Positions 21,298 through 31,737 of a stretch of 64,000 nt of DNA are shown here, piece after piece. Under the pieces are notes generated by a model. That model was not told the origin of the DNA, made no database searches, and was given only the letters and a program-made list of their open reading frames with translations. The DNA comes from Azolla caroliniana (lineage: Eukaryota; Polypodiophyta). The stretch lies in NCBI GenBank assembly GCA_043228905.1, contig JBHGNT010000020.1:2604001-2668000 (forward strand), written 5' to 3'. Numbering within the stretch: position 1 is the first letter of the stretch; the number at the start of each line of letters is the position of its first letter. Position numbers and translations under genes: made by a program.

Positions 21298-22671
21298 AGA
21301 GGGTTGTCAAGGCGTGGGGCCGCGACAGTCCGGACACTCCGGGAAAACCCCACAAATGTACGATAGAAGCGAAACCGAAGAATCCTTGTACCATAAGTAG
21401 GAAGTTTTGTTTCTCCGACAACGGAGGGTGTACGATAGTCGGCGTCGTTGGCTGAGAAAAGACAAGGGCGGAAGAGCGACTTCGGGCATGCGGAGTTCTC
21501 GGGCCCAGCGAGGAAATCAACGGAGCCGTGGAGGCGGTCTCCTTTGACGATACCTTGGAAATACTGCGAGAGGTGGTCGGAGAAGGCCTTAAAGAGGACC
21601 GGACGATACCGGTTTGTTCAGAAGATATGTACAAAGTCATCGCGGACTTTAGTCGAGGGCTCGAGTCAGATCGGATGGCCCGGGTTGACACGAAGTACAA
21701 GACTGTGGACCGGAAGGTAAGGCCAGTCCCGGCACCCTTACCAGAGGGCAGCGAGTTGCGAATCAAGGGGGTCGCGTCGGACCCCAGTTTACGAGATCCG
21801 GCCTGCATAGGACACGCCTTCACCGACAGAACGCTACGGGAGCTCAAAGTCGGTGGGGGCGGGTTCCTACTGCCGGCGAAAGAAGACCGGTTTCGGAGAA
21901 TGCTCGGAAGGCACGGGAAAGCCTTCGCATTCTCACCGAGAGAGATCGGGTGCGTAGACCCGACAGTTGTGAAGCCGATGGTGATATTCACAGTACCGCA
22001 TGTGCCATGGAATCTCAAACCAATTCCGGTACCGAGAGCTCACATCCCGGAGCTGATGGAGCTATTAAGGCAGAAAGTCGATATGGGAATCCTCGAACCG
22101 TCGAGTGCCCCGTACTCGAACCGATGGTTTACAGTACCGAAGAAGAACGGGACGTTGCGCTTCATTCAAGACCTGCAACCGGTCAACAGATTGACCATTC
22201 GGAACGTAGGAATCAGACCAACGATAGACGAGTTCGCAGAGGCCTTCGCCGGAAGGTCGATCTACTCGGTCGGTGATCTGTACTCGGGGTACGATCAGTT
22301 CCAACTAGCCGTGGAGAGCAGAGACATTACGACGATGCGGACTCCTCTCGGCCTAGTGCGGATGTGTACCCTGCCGCAAGGAGAGACAAACTCGGTGGCC
22401 CACATGGTGAATGCGATGAACAAGGTGTTGAGGGATTGTATCCCGGACATCACCATGCCATTCTTGGACCACGTCCCGATCAAGGGATGTCCGGTGGAGG
22501 AAAAGGACGAAACGATCGGACCGGACGGATGCCGGAAATTCGTGGCGACACACATTGGCGACTGCGAGAAGGTGCAGCAGAGGCTAGAGGACGCGAGGCT
22601 CACCTTCTCCGGAGAGAAATCGGCCTTCGGGCAATCGTAGATCATGGTCATCGGACATCTATGCGGACCGT
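21298..22671 (+). pseudogene. element F reverse transcriptase, N-terminal part
   Basis: Open from 21528 to 22640. Motifs are PHVPWNLKPIPVPRAHIPEL, APYSNRWFTVPKKNG, RFIQDLQPVNRLTIRN, YSVGDLYSGYDQFQLA and LPQGETNSVAHMVNAMN. The catalytic motif reads FLDHV where F-L-D-D is expected, so the second metal-binding Asp is His. RT is then cut by a TAG and the solo LTR at 22672. Confidence 0.85.
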
Positions 22672-23375
22672 TGTCGCGCCCTTCGGCTCCGGATCGTTGC
22701 GTGAGTCGGGTGGGAACCGCCGAGGTTTTTGACTAGGAGGAAGAGGAATACAACTTAAGGCTAGATATGAATAGTGGAAAGAGAAGTAAGATAGCAATCT
22801 CGTGAATCCCACGAGTTTAGTGTAATTAAAACAATATTTAGATTATAAGAGCAATTAGATGGCAAAATTCGTGAATCCCACGAATATATTAGATTGATCC
22901 AACCTTGTATATTAATCAACAACCATATACATATTTTTCTCCTCCTTATATAAAGATGGAAGAGGCTAAGCATAGCTTCATGCTTTTTCACCTAAAGTGC
23001 CCATGCACACTAAATGTGCATGTGATGTTTTGTCATTTCCTAAATATAGGGCTCGTGCACGCTAGATGTGCATGAGTCACTTTTAATGTCACGTGTAAAT
23101 AAAATATTCACACTCTAAAGAATACATGATTTTTACCTTTTAATAAAGGTATGTGTAAATAAAGGTCTTATACGTATTAAATCTATATTTCTAACACTAA
23201 AGATAAGTTATTACAATGGTAAAGTTGGGGTTTATCTACGTGGAGGTGCATGGTTCGAATCCTGCCCTATGCACGTGATAAATTCTTTTGATATATTATT
23301 TATCTAGTTATATGTATCTAAAATCGGATCTATTATTTTATGGTTTTCACGTAGTGTGTGGAATACACTACGACA
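22672..23375 (-). mobile_element. solo LTR in element F
   Basis: 704 bp, starts TGTCGCGCCC and ends TACGACA on the plus strand, with CCGT duplicated at 22668-22671 and 23376-23379. Removing it restores the F reading frame (G-P then Y-G-R). A TATA box lies on the minus strand (plus-strand ccttatataaag near 22945), so the LTR faces left. It contains two covarying hairpins and a tRNA-like module antisense in U3. Confidence 0.88.
23206..23275 (+). other. tRNA-like module in solo LTR (antisense, U3)
   Basis: A-box-like TATTACAATGG (23209-23219) and a consensus B box GGTTCGAATCC (23252-23262), 43 nt apart, followed by a TTTT at 23286-23289 that could serve as a Pol III terminator. Stem pairing is incomplete. 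Confidence 0.58.
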
Positions 23376-24299
23376 CCGTATGGCCGGAAACCGTCTCCGG
23401 TTAAGGTAGAAGCCATCTCCGCAATGAAGCCCGACTGTAACTCGGTCACGGAGGTACGGAGGTTCTTGGGAGCATGCGCTTTCTACCACATATGGATCCC
23501 GCATTACGCCCACGTTGTCGAGCCGCTATACGGGTTTCTGAAAAAGGGGCGAAAATTCGAGTGGCGGGACGAGCATACGGAGTCGGTCCGAAAGATGAAG
23601 GAGGCTCTTGCTGCAGCTCCGGCACTCCGAAAGGCTGTCTACGAGAAAGGCACTCCCATCTACATAACGGTAGATACGAGTCCAACCAGGATCGGATGGG
23701 TCGTCAACCAAGAAGATGAGGACGGCATTCGGTTCCCAATCTGGTTCGGCGCGAAGGTCCTCAGCGAGCGACAACGAGGATACGCCCAGGTTAAACGCGA
23801 ACTCTGGGGTATCGTTTCGGCGGTAAAGGCCGATAAAGACTATCTGATCGGGACAGAGGTGATTATCGAGACGAAATGCCTGCCAATTCTCGGCATGGTT
23901 TCCGGATGCGCAAACCCGGACCTGGCAATGCTCAGGTGGATAGCGTACATCAAGTCCCTAGATCCGGAAATACGACACATTTCCGGGAAAGATAATGCCA
24001 TGGCCGACATGCTTTCGAGGGCGTGATTCGATGACGAGGGCGGCATGGTTTCGGAAGACGAGGAAGTCGGCGTAGACTTCCTCGAGGCGGCCTACGTAAC
24101 AACCGAGGGAGGGAGCACTCCGGCGCTTAACGATTTCGACGAGAGCAAGTACAACGGGGAGTGGCTGCAGATTGGGGGATTCTTGAGGACGATGACGCCG
24201 GCCGCGTCATGGACAAAGAACGAGGCCAACCGGATCCGGAAGAAAGCGTACCGATTCTTTCTCCGGGACAGATACTTGTGGAAGCACCCGAAGTAGAGA
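23376..24299 (+). pseudogene. element F RT C-terminus and RNase H
   Basis: Resumes with YGRKPSPVKVEAISAM and VTEVRRFLGACAFYH (RT thumb). RNase H follows: YITVDTSPTRIGW, KRELWGIVSAV, and a tail IRHISGKDNAMADMLSRA ending in a TGA at 24024. A following open stretch to 24296 leads into the integrase and ends in TAG. Confidence 0.85.
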
Positions 24300-25574
24300 A
24301 GCGGCATCCCACTCCGAGTGGTGGCGATGAAGGAGGAACAGGAGGAGTTGTTGAAGGCCTACCACGACAGCCCCTGGGCTGGACACCGTGGAACGTGGGC
24401 CACGTTCGAGAAACTAAAGGGGAAGTACTGGTGGCCGGGACTGTACCGGGACGTGCTTCGGTTCGTGACAACTTGTGAGAGCTGTCAGATACACTCCATA
24501 GTCCGACATCGGGACGAGCTTCACCCTACATACCCTCCGGCCATCCACTTCAAATGGATGGTAGATTTGGTGACGATGCCGATGGGCGTAGGGCAGATGT
24601 CGATCTGGTGCTGGCCCGGGAGGACCTGACGAACCAGGTGGAAGGCCGAGCCCTGTAGAACAAAACGACCGCGATCGTGTGTCGGTTCCTGATCAAGGAC
24701 GTGATATGCCGGTACGGGTGCGTCGGGAAGATCGTGGCTGACCGCGAGGAGTTGGACGCCGAAGAGGCCGAGGAGCTGTTCGACCGGTTAGGGGTCAAGC
24801 TCTCGCTCACCACAGCGTACAATCCGGAGGCGAACGGGAAGGTGGAGCGCGGACACGAGCCGATCGTCAAAGCGCTAGTCTGGGCATGCGGAGGCCAGGT
24901 CGGGAACTGGCCACGACTGTTACCTTATGCCTTGTAGGCGGACAGGACAACACACAGTTCGGTAACCGGGTTCATGCCGTCAGAGCTCATGTTCGGACAG
25001 AAGCCGATCATGTCGATGGAGCGGACGATCTCCTCTTGGGCGACAGTGGACTGGAGAGACGAGATGAGCCGGGAAGAACTGCTAGCGGCGCGTATACGCA
25101 AGCTCAAGCGGAGGCCAGAGGACGTGGAACGAGCGGCGGAGAGACTTCGGACGGCGAGGATGAAGAGCAAAGCCCAGTTCGACCGAACGCACCGACTCCG
25201 GCCAAAGAAAATCGAGGAAGGCGATTGGGGGCTAGTCTACGACAGCAGCCTCGACAACCAGCACCGGGCAACATGGAAGTTTGCAAAGCGGTGGTTCGGG
25301 CCTTACGTGATAACGAGCGCCAACGACAACGGGACATATCACCTGGCGGACCTCGACAGTACGAGGATGGCGATACCGGTAGCAGGGAAGAGGATCAAAG
25401 CATTCAAGAAGCGCCACGACGGCGAACCAGATCTAAGAGGCCTGGACAGCGACAACGAACAGTCCGAAACGGAGGACGAACCGATGGACAAAGAACCGGA
25501 ACTCGGACCGGTTTTCTCCAACCAGAGCACAATTTTGGCGCATAACAGTGGATGCGCGGTTAGGTGGGGGCGGA
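24300..25574 (+). pseudogene. element F integrase
   Basis: HHCC domain (YHDSPWAGHRGTW ... TTCESC), then core residues D (WMVDLVTMP), D (IVADREELD) and E (NGKVERGHEP), spread over frames broken near 24620-24660 and 24930. The C-terminal part has a GPY/F-like module (WFGPYVITSANDNGTYHLA). I see no chromodomain. Confidence 0.82.
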
Positions 25575-26223
25575 TGTCGTGAACAAAACCGTCCCTTAGC
25601 GCAATCGGTGCATAGCGCACGTGAACCGGCTCTTCACGCGTGCGCGCCCTTTAATGTATATAATAGGGAATTAGGTACATAAGCATATCCGAGGTAGTTA
25701 GATTCGGTAGGTAGGAAGTAAATGGGGGAGACGGCTCCCTTCCTGAAGCTATAAAAGGGAGGGAGACACAGGGAGAAGGGAATCACGCATTGAGGAGGAC
25801 GAAGTGTTGTCGAACCGTAACCGAACGCTTCTCCTCTGCTCATTCTCCATCACTCTTCTCTGCAGAATTTCGGGAGGCTCGCGCTACTTCGAGGAACGCT
25901 CGTGTGCTTCCGGCAGCACCTCCATCCTATCCCCTTTCGTGCGCAAACGAACAGGCATCGGCATATGTTCGCCGGCCTGTTCGGTTGTAACCGCTCGCGT
26001 GCTCTGTTGTTTTGTGTCATTTGATAATATACAAACATTCGTGTCTCTCTGTCTCTGCGTCCATTTCTGTTTTCTGCGTTGACGGGCCGTGTCCCTGTGT
26101 TTCTTTGCTCATACGTTACCGGTCGTCTCTCTCTTTCTCTTTCCCCTCCTATCACCTGCTCTTCGGTCCAAGACCCCGGTGGTCCCACCTCATTTCTCCA
26201 CACACGCGCGTAACAACGCGACA
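25575..26223 (+). repeat. element F 3' LTR
   Basis: 649 bp. It differs from the 5' LTR by point changes and an extra stretch of about 27 bp after the CGAACGCTTCTC segment, pointing to an older insertion. Confidence 0.92.
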
Positions 26224-28779
26224 ACATTACAATAAATCTCCATGGGGTGCACTTATTCTCTTGGTAGAAAAGAAAGAGGGCACATGGCGTATGTGTATTA
26301 ATTACCAACGCCTGAATAAAGTGACGATCAAGAATTCTTATCCATTGCCCCAGGTTGACGATCTAATTGATTGTCTCTAGGGAGCTCGCTATTTTACGAA
26401 ACTTGATCTTCCTACAGGCTACCATCAAATTTGTATTAGTGAGGACGATGTTCCTAAAACGACATTTCGTACGCGTTATGGCCATTATGAGTTTTTGGTT
26501 ATGCCTTTTGGTTTGACCAATGATCCGGCTACATTTCAACAAGAAATGAATGACATTTTCCGAGAACGACTTGGAAAATTCGTCGTTATTTTCTTGGATG
26601 ATATTCTAGTTTGTAGTCAGCTTTGTTTTACAAACATTGCGCAACAAGCAATTCTACATGAAGATCACAAAATGCGAGTTCTTCAAGAAATCAATTACTT
26701 ATCTTGGACATATCATAACCGAACGAGGAGTTGAAATTGATCCTTCTCGCATTGATAAAATCAAACTTTGGCCCACTCTTTGGAATATTCGAGAAGTTTG
26801 ATCATTGCTTCGTTTTGTCGGGTTTTTGGGGAAATCCCTTCGTAATTACTCCCAATTGATGACGTCGTTTACTAATCTTCTAAAAGGGCAAACACATAAT
26901 TCTACAAAACCTATTGTGTGGAATGCTACACTAGACCTTGCCTTTAAGGAACTCAAGGACCCGGTGTGCAAGGCTCCTTCACTTCTTTTACCCGATCCTT
27001 CAAAACCTTTTGAAGTTGAAACCAATGCAAGCGATTATGTTATAGGTGTTGTCTTATATCAAGATTGTAAATCAATAGCATTCGAGAGTAAGAAACTTGA
27101 TTTTGCTCAATGTCGGTATACGGTTCAAAAAAAGGAATTATTTGCAATTATACATGCGCTCTAAACATGGCGCCATTATCTTTATGGAAGTCGTTTTGTG
27201 GTAACTACGGACCACGAGTCCTTGAAATATTTTTGTGACCAACAAGACCTGAAAGGTCATAAGGCATGATGGGCTGATCTCATGCATGACTTTGATTTTT
27301 CTAGACGATATCGTAAAGGTTCCATGAACACTATCATTGATGCACTAAGTCCCATCCATGAAGTTAACATGCTTAGTTTCACTGAAATAACATCAGATCT
27401 GTATGATCACCTTCGAGGAAAGTATCATGATGACAGTTATTTTTGCCAAATACTGGGCAAGAGTTGAGTCTGGAACAGGCACCACCACATCCTCGAAGGA
27501 ATACTTCCACATTGCTAACGGTCTGCTCTACCGTAATGGGAAGGTCTGTGTTCCAGATGTTCTTGAGGTCAAAAAGAGAATTCTTTTTGAATGCCATGAT
27601 GCGCCCTCAGTAGGGCACCCTGGAATACATCGTACACTCGTTCTCATCTCTACTCAATTCTATTGGCCTAAGATGTGTCCTGACATACAGAGCTATGTGA
27701 CTAAATGTCACCAATGTAAGGTTCACAAAGCCGAGTGACGTAAAGTTGCTGGACTTTTACATCCCTTGGACATGATATACTAACTAAAATGGAAAGATTT
27801 ATTGCTACTAAAACCACAGTAACAGCTCATGAATTGGCTTACCAATTCATTGACGAGTTATTTTGTTTTTATGGGTTACCGATAGATATCGTGAGTGATC
27901 GAGATCCAAAGTTTACTAGTGACTTCTAGACGCAAGTCTTTAAGAAGTTAGAAACTACGTTGAGCATGAGCTCCACAGATCATCCTCAATCCGATAGACA
28001 GATAGAATGAGTAAATCAAATTATTGAGGACATGCTTCGAGCATACGTTAGTGCAAAACCAACAAAATGGGAACGTTATCTCCCAATTTTGGAGTTTGCT
28101 TATAACAGCTCCAAGCATACGTTGACAGGATATAGTCCTTTTATGTTGATGTATGGTTTTCAACCACAAGCCCCAATGGATGATAATATACATCATGATG
28201 AGTTGCGAAGTACGCAAAACTTTCTTTGGGATATGCAAGATATATTGCATATTGCACGAGATAATATAAAAACAGCTCAAGATAGAGTGCATTTTTACGC
28301 CGATCATAATAGGCAACCTCGTGTATTCACCCCTGGACAGAAGGTATTTTTACGTGTACCTCACAATTCTAAGACATTGTCTACAGGTAACTGCACTGAG
28401 TTAGCCCCATGGTTTTGTGGACCTTTCCAAGTCCTCAAACGCATTGGTTCATCAACCTATCGTCTCACTCTTCCCGATGGCGTTGAAATTCATCCATTTT
28501 TTCATATAAGTTGTCTAGAAGAACTTCTAGGTTCTAGCGACAATACAGTTACAACTGAAACTCTGGTTACTTCCGAAGAATTATCTTCTAAACCACATCT
28601 ACCAGAAAGAATTCCCGATGTTAAAACAAAAAATCTGCGTACTAAAATAATCCGAGAATTTAAAATTAAATGGATGGATAAATCTATCAAAGATGTCACA
28701 TGGGAACGCGAAAATACTCTTACAACTAACTTCCCTAACTTTCCATTGCAAGAGTGCAATGTTTTAAAGAGGGGGAGTA
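26224..28779 (+). pseudogene. element G RT, RNase H, integrase, chromodomain-like tail
   Basis: RT resumes with [17 protein letters not shown] and [18 protein letters not shown]; the catalytic motif FLDDILV (about 26594) is intact. Frameshifts follow near 26620-26800. RNase H (VETNASDYVIGVVL, KKELFAIIHAL) ends near 27164. The integrase has its HHCC domain (CHDAPSVGHPGIH ... CHQCK, 27590-27720), a core with D and a changed E region (a TGA beside DRQIE near 28008), and a C-terminal part (LAPWFCGPFQVLKRIG). The final part (FKIKWMDKSIKDVTWERE) looks like a short chromodomain. Multiple stops. Confidence 0.85.
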
Positions 28780-29234
28780 TGTTACGGGCATGACCATATA
28801 ATATCCCGTGGTGAGAATTTATCGTAGTATTCTATACATGTGGATAAGTGTGAGGGTTAAACGAGCGTGTAAAGAAGGGGAGGATTACTTTTAATCCTCG
28901 GGATTGAGACAACCCATTAGGCCAAGTGTGAACTTGCCTGGGGGCCTTGGATATCGCTATAAAGATGAGGCCTAGCTACCCTCATTTGATGATATCTTTT
29001 GACTACGTCGAGATTCTGAAGTTGTGGTGGGTCAACTCTTGTAGTGAGTGCGCCAACACCAGGTACGACTTGGTGCCACGACGGTGGTATGGGACACCGA
29101 TCGAGGCTCGAGTCTGTCTCGATCCCTTCGCTCAAGGGTGGTCTGGTGGATCAACACCCTTCTTTCTCTCTCTCGTTTCTATCTATCTATCTTTTATCCT
29201 TATCATATGCTTACTTTAGATCATAACTCTAACA
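28780..29234 (+). repeat. element G 3' LTR
   Basis: 455 bp, TGTTACGGG ... CTCTAACA, directly after a polypurine tract. The next bases (cttcg) begin the copia fragment H. No 5' partner is visible in the window. Confidence 0.8.
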
Positions 29235-29796
29235 CTTCGGAAGAAGGGGGGGGCTTCCATTCCGGTCCGAGCCGACAAACCTCGATCGAATGCGGATATT
29301 GCGGAAAAATCGGCCACGGTCATGAAGAAGAGTGCCGAAAGAAGAAGCGCGAGTCGGCTTCCACAAGCCGACAACTCACAAATTACGCCACCAACTCCGA
29401 TTATGAAGACCATGGCAGAATGTTCGTGATGAGACATAGAGCAAATTCTATGTCGGCCTCTACTTCGACTAATGCCTCCAATCCAAAAGATGTATGGTTC
29501 ATCAACTCCGGTGCCTCAAACTATATGACATTCCATCAAGAATGGTTCTGAGACTTACGAGAGCTAGATCAACCCGGTTATGTCGAGACCGGAGACGACA
29601 CCACTCATCCGAATCGGCATGTCGTCAATGTCCCATTTGGGAAAGATGGTGAACAAAGTTGCATAAAAAATGTCTTACATGTACCCACCATAACGAAGAA
29701 TTTGGTTTGGGTCGGCCAAATTGTGGAGCAAGGGATGCAAGTTTGATTCAACCAAGGTGGTTGCTTCATCAAGAAGAACGGTGTCGTGAAGATCCG

Positions 29797-30766
29797 TGAC
29801 TAGGCGCGGATCGTGAGGCGGAACCGTCGGGGTTTTGGACCGGAAGGATTCGAAGTCGGTACAAGCTTTAGTGAGGAAGTATTTAAGATAGATTGGGAAA
29901 GAGAGAAATTGAGATTAAACACTTGACTTTCGATTGAGAGAGATTGATTGAACTTTTATCTTTAGATTTAAGAAACAAGTTACATGATCAATTTGATAAC
30001 GAATTTTCTTCTTCTTAATTTCATAACCAAAAGAGCCTAACCCTTCTTTTATAGATGCTCTCGTGCATATGATGCATGAGAGGGTACAAGACATGCATAA
30101 AATGCATGTTTGTCATTTGGCGCTCATGTATTACATGTGGTGCATGATAACCATGTCACTCATTTTAGCTCTCATGTATGTGAATTTACATGTAAAAGTA
30201 CAGTGATAGAAATATAAATTCAACTAAATGTCATGGCTTAGTGGTAAGCCTACTGACTCTTAACTCGGAGGTGCAAGGTTTGAATCCTTACTTGCCCTTC
30301 TTGTATATATATATGTGATATATATTTATTTATTTATTTATTTGGTCGCCGGATGTCGGTAACCGTCGGATGCCGCCTCGCCGGATCACCGTCCAAATCC
30401 CGTTTTGGTTGGCCAAAACCTTTACAAGTGGCTAGGCCACCTCCACTCTCAGTAAAGTTACCTTGAACTCTCTATACTCCACACATAGACACAAATATAA
30501 TAATTTTTGCTCTACCTTATATATGGTGAGAGCCTTATTCGTCCTATCAATGTGGGATATCTCACAATTTTCTCTTTTTCTTTCCCAACTTCTTACCCAC
30601 ATAAGTTGACACTTAGATGTTCGTTTCTTATGTAGTAAAGTGCATCTCTTCAAGATCTTCGTCTTTTGTACTAAGATATTAAACTTACTTAAAATTAGTA
30701 TATTCATTATTATTGTTTTATATGATTGACACTTGATTTCGTACATCTTATGTGATTTTCACACCA
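29797..30766 (-). mobile_element. insertion E: LTR-like element within copia H
   Basis: About 970 bp of non-coding DNA that interrupts the H reading frame between KI and LHNGR. Its start (cggatcgtgaggcggaaccg) resembles that of the solo LTR 22672-23375, and the TATA box is on the minus strand (plus-strand cttttatagatg near 30050). The ends and duplication are too decayed to fix exactly. It contains a tRNA-like module. Confidence 0.6.
30231..30300 (+). other. tRNA-like module in insertion E
   Basis: A box TGGCTTAGTGG (30234-30244), a central CTCTTAA as in a tRNA-Lys(CUU) anticodon loop, and B box GGTTTGAATCC (30277-30287), A and B starts 43 nt apart. The T-arm-like AAGG/CCTT pairs and the D-arm GGCTT/AAGCC pairs. 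The segment GTGCAAGGTT is shared with the module in element C. Confidence 0.65.
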
Positions 30767-31202
30767 TTGCCAAAAATCTTCACAACGGACGACTAATTGC
30801 TCGTAGTCGAAGGGAAGGCCGAATGTTTATCCTCCAAGCGAACAAGGTAAAATCGGTCAAGTTTGCAAAGGGCCTCAAACCCGACACCAACATAGAGCTA
30901 TGGCATAAAAGAATCAGCCATATCAATCTCAACAAACTCAAGGCGATGCGATCGAAAGGAGTCGTCATTGGGTCCCGAGCTTCAAAGAGAAAGAGATTGA
31001 AGGAGTATGTGAAGCATGCCAATTCAGCAAGCAACATCGGCACCCGTTCCCGAAGGAGAGGAACGTTGTCGTGATGTGGTGTGTTTAGTGTGAGAAAAAG
31101 TCAAAAAGTGAGGATACACACACATTTAACAAATACTTTTAAAAATGAAAATAAATCAATAATAAATAAACCTAGGGCCTAATGGCATTGAGTGCGTATA
31201 GA

Positions 31203-31275
31203 GGGGTGCAAGTAAGATTTGAACCTTGCACTTCCAAGATAGGAAGCAATTAGCTTACCACTAAAGCTACTACTA
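31203..31275 (-). other. tRNA-like module in element C 5' LTR (antisense, U3)
   Basis: On the minus strand the A box is TAGCTTTAGTGG (31269-31258) and the B box GGTTCAAATCT (31225-31215). Between them an anticodon-arm-like stem CTTCC/GGAAG closes a 6-nt loop, and the D-arm AGCTT/AAGCT pairs. GTGCAAG/CTTGCAC forms a 7-bp stem over the T region. The second LTR keeps the same boxes at 34970-34981 and 34927-34937. Confidence 0.65.
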
Positions 31276-31345
31276 AGTGCTTTAGATTTTGTATATTTCC
31301 TTGTCATATTCAGTATTCCCTAGGAAACAAACGTACAAAACCATG

Positions 31346-31380
31346 TGCACAAAACCATGGGCTACCCATGGTTTTGTGCA
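31346..31380. repeat. perfect 16-bp inverted repeat upstream of the TATA box
   Basis: TGCACAAAACCATGGG, a 3-nt loop CTA, then the exact reverse complement. It ends 21 bases before the TATA box. The other LTR keeps perfect 15-bp arms with a different 7-nt loop (35058-35094). Confidence 0.92.
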
Positions 31381-31702
31381 TGCCACAAGCATGGAGAGAC
31401 CTATAAACGCATCTAGTTGGGCTTGTGTAAGGGGGGTCAATTTGGAGATCATCATCATCATCATCAATAATAATATAATACTCTTCTTCTTCTTCTTCTT
31501 GACATCTATCTTCTTCTCAAGTATAAAAATCTTCGATCTTCTTAAGTGTGACATTAGTTTCTTCGACTCCTACATACACATCGTCATCTTTTAGATAACT
31601 TGGCAAACGTCCTCCTTGGAGCAAACGTTCTCCCCGGTCCAAGACCCTAGTGGTCCCGCTCAAGCGAAGCACGCACGCACGCGCATCTTCGCGACATCTA
31701 TT

Positions 31703-31718
31703 TGGTGAACCCGACATG
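31703..31718 (+). other. element C primer binding site
   Basis: TGGTGAACCCGACATG, one base different from the site in D and F. Confidence 0.8.
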
Positions 31719-31737
31719 AAGTGCAGCAGGGGAGGAT

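Larger units (their letters stand above)
18505..26223 (+). mobile_element. element F: divergent Ty3/gypsy, pol-bearing relative of D and C
   Basis: LTRs 18505-19126 and 25575-26223 (TGTCGTG ... GCGACA). The flanks ACGT (18501-18504) and ACAT (26224-26227) look like a 4-bp duplication with one G-to-A change, and removing one copy restores the host RT frame. It encodes gag with zinc knuckle, a linker, a protease of unusual DHGSE type, RT, RNase H and integrase. Stops, a damaged RT active site and an inserted solo LTR (22672-23375) show that it is dead. The pol text resembles a Ty3/gypsy group I associate with early land plants and fungi rather than the main angiosperm lineages; this needs a phylogeny. 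Confidence 0.88.
16119..29234 (+). mobile_element. element G: Ty3/gypsy chromovirus with nested insertions
   Basis: Coding order gag, zinc knuckle, protease, RT, RNase H, integrase, chromodomain-like tail, polypurine tract (gagggggagta), 3' LTR. It is interrupted in RT by a solo copia LTR (17786-18427) and by element F (18505-26223). Removing both, with one copy of each duplication, restores continuous RT sequence, which confirms both junctions. The C-terminal tail marks it as a chromovirus, probably of the Tekay/Galadriel side. Many stops make it inactive. The left limit is uncertain. Confidence 0.82.
29235..31066 (+). pseudogene. copia fragment H: gag end, protease, pre-integrase
   Basis: The zinc knuckle CGYCGKIGHGHEEEC is followed by a protease whose catalytic motif reads INSGAS, Asn in place of the catalytic Asp, then a stop at about 29551. 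The protease tail (NVLHVPTITKNLVWVGQI) continues to 29796. After insertion E the text resumes at about 30775 with HNGRLIARSRREGRMFIL and the GAG-pre-integrase motif ELWHKRISHINLNKLK. It ends where element C inserted (ACGT at 31063-31066). The rest of pol is not found downstream of C. Confidence 0.8.
31067..31696 (+). repeat. element C 5' LTR
   Basis: 630 bp, TGTCGTGATG ... TTCGCGACA. It carries an antisense tRNA-like module in U3, a perfect 16-bp hairpin (31346-31380) and a TATA box ctataaacg at 31401. Confidence 0.92.

Noticed and set aside
30231-30300. A functional tRNA gene
   Set aside because: The A and B boxes are good but acceptor and anticodon stems do not pair well enough, so I list it only as tRNA-like.
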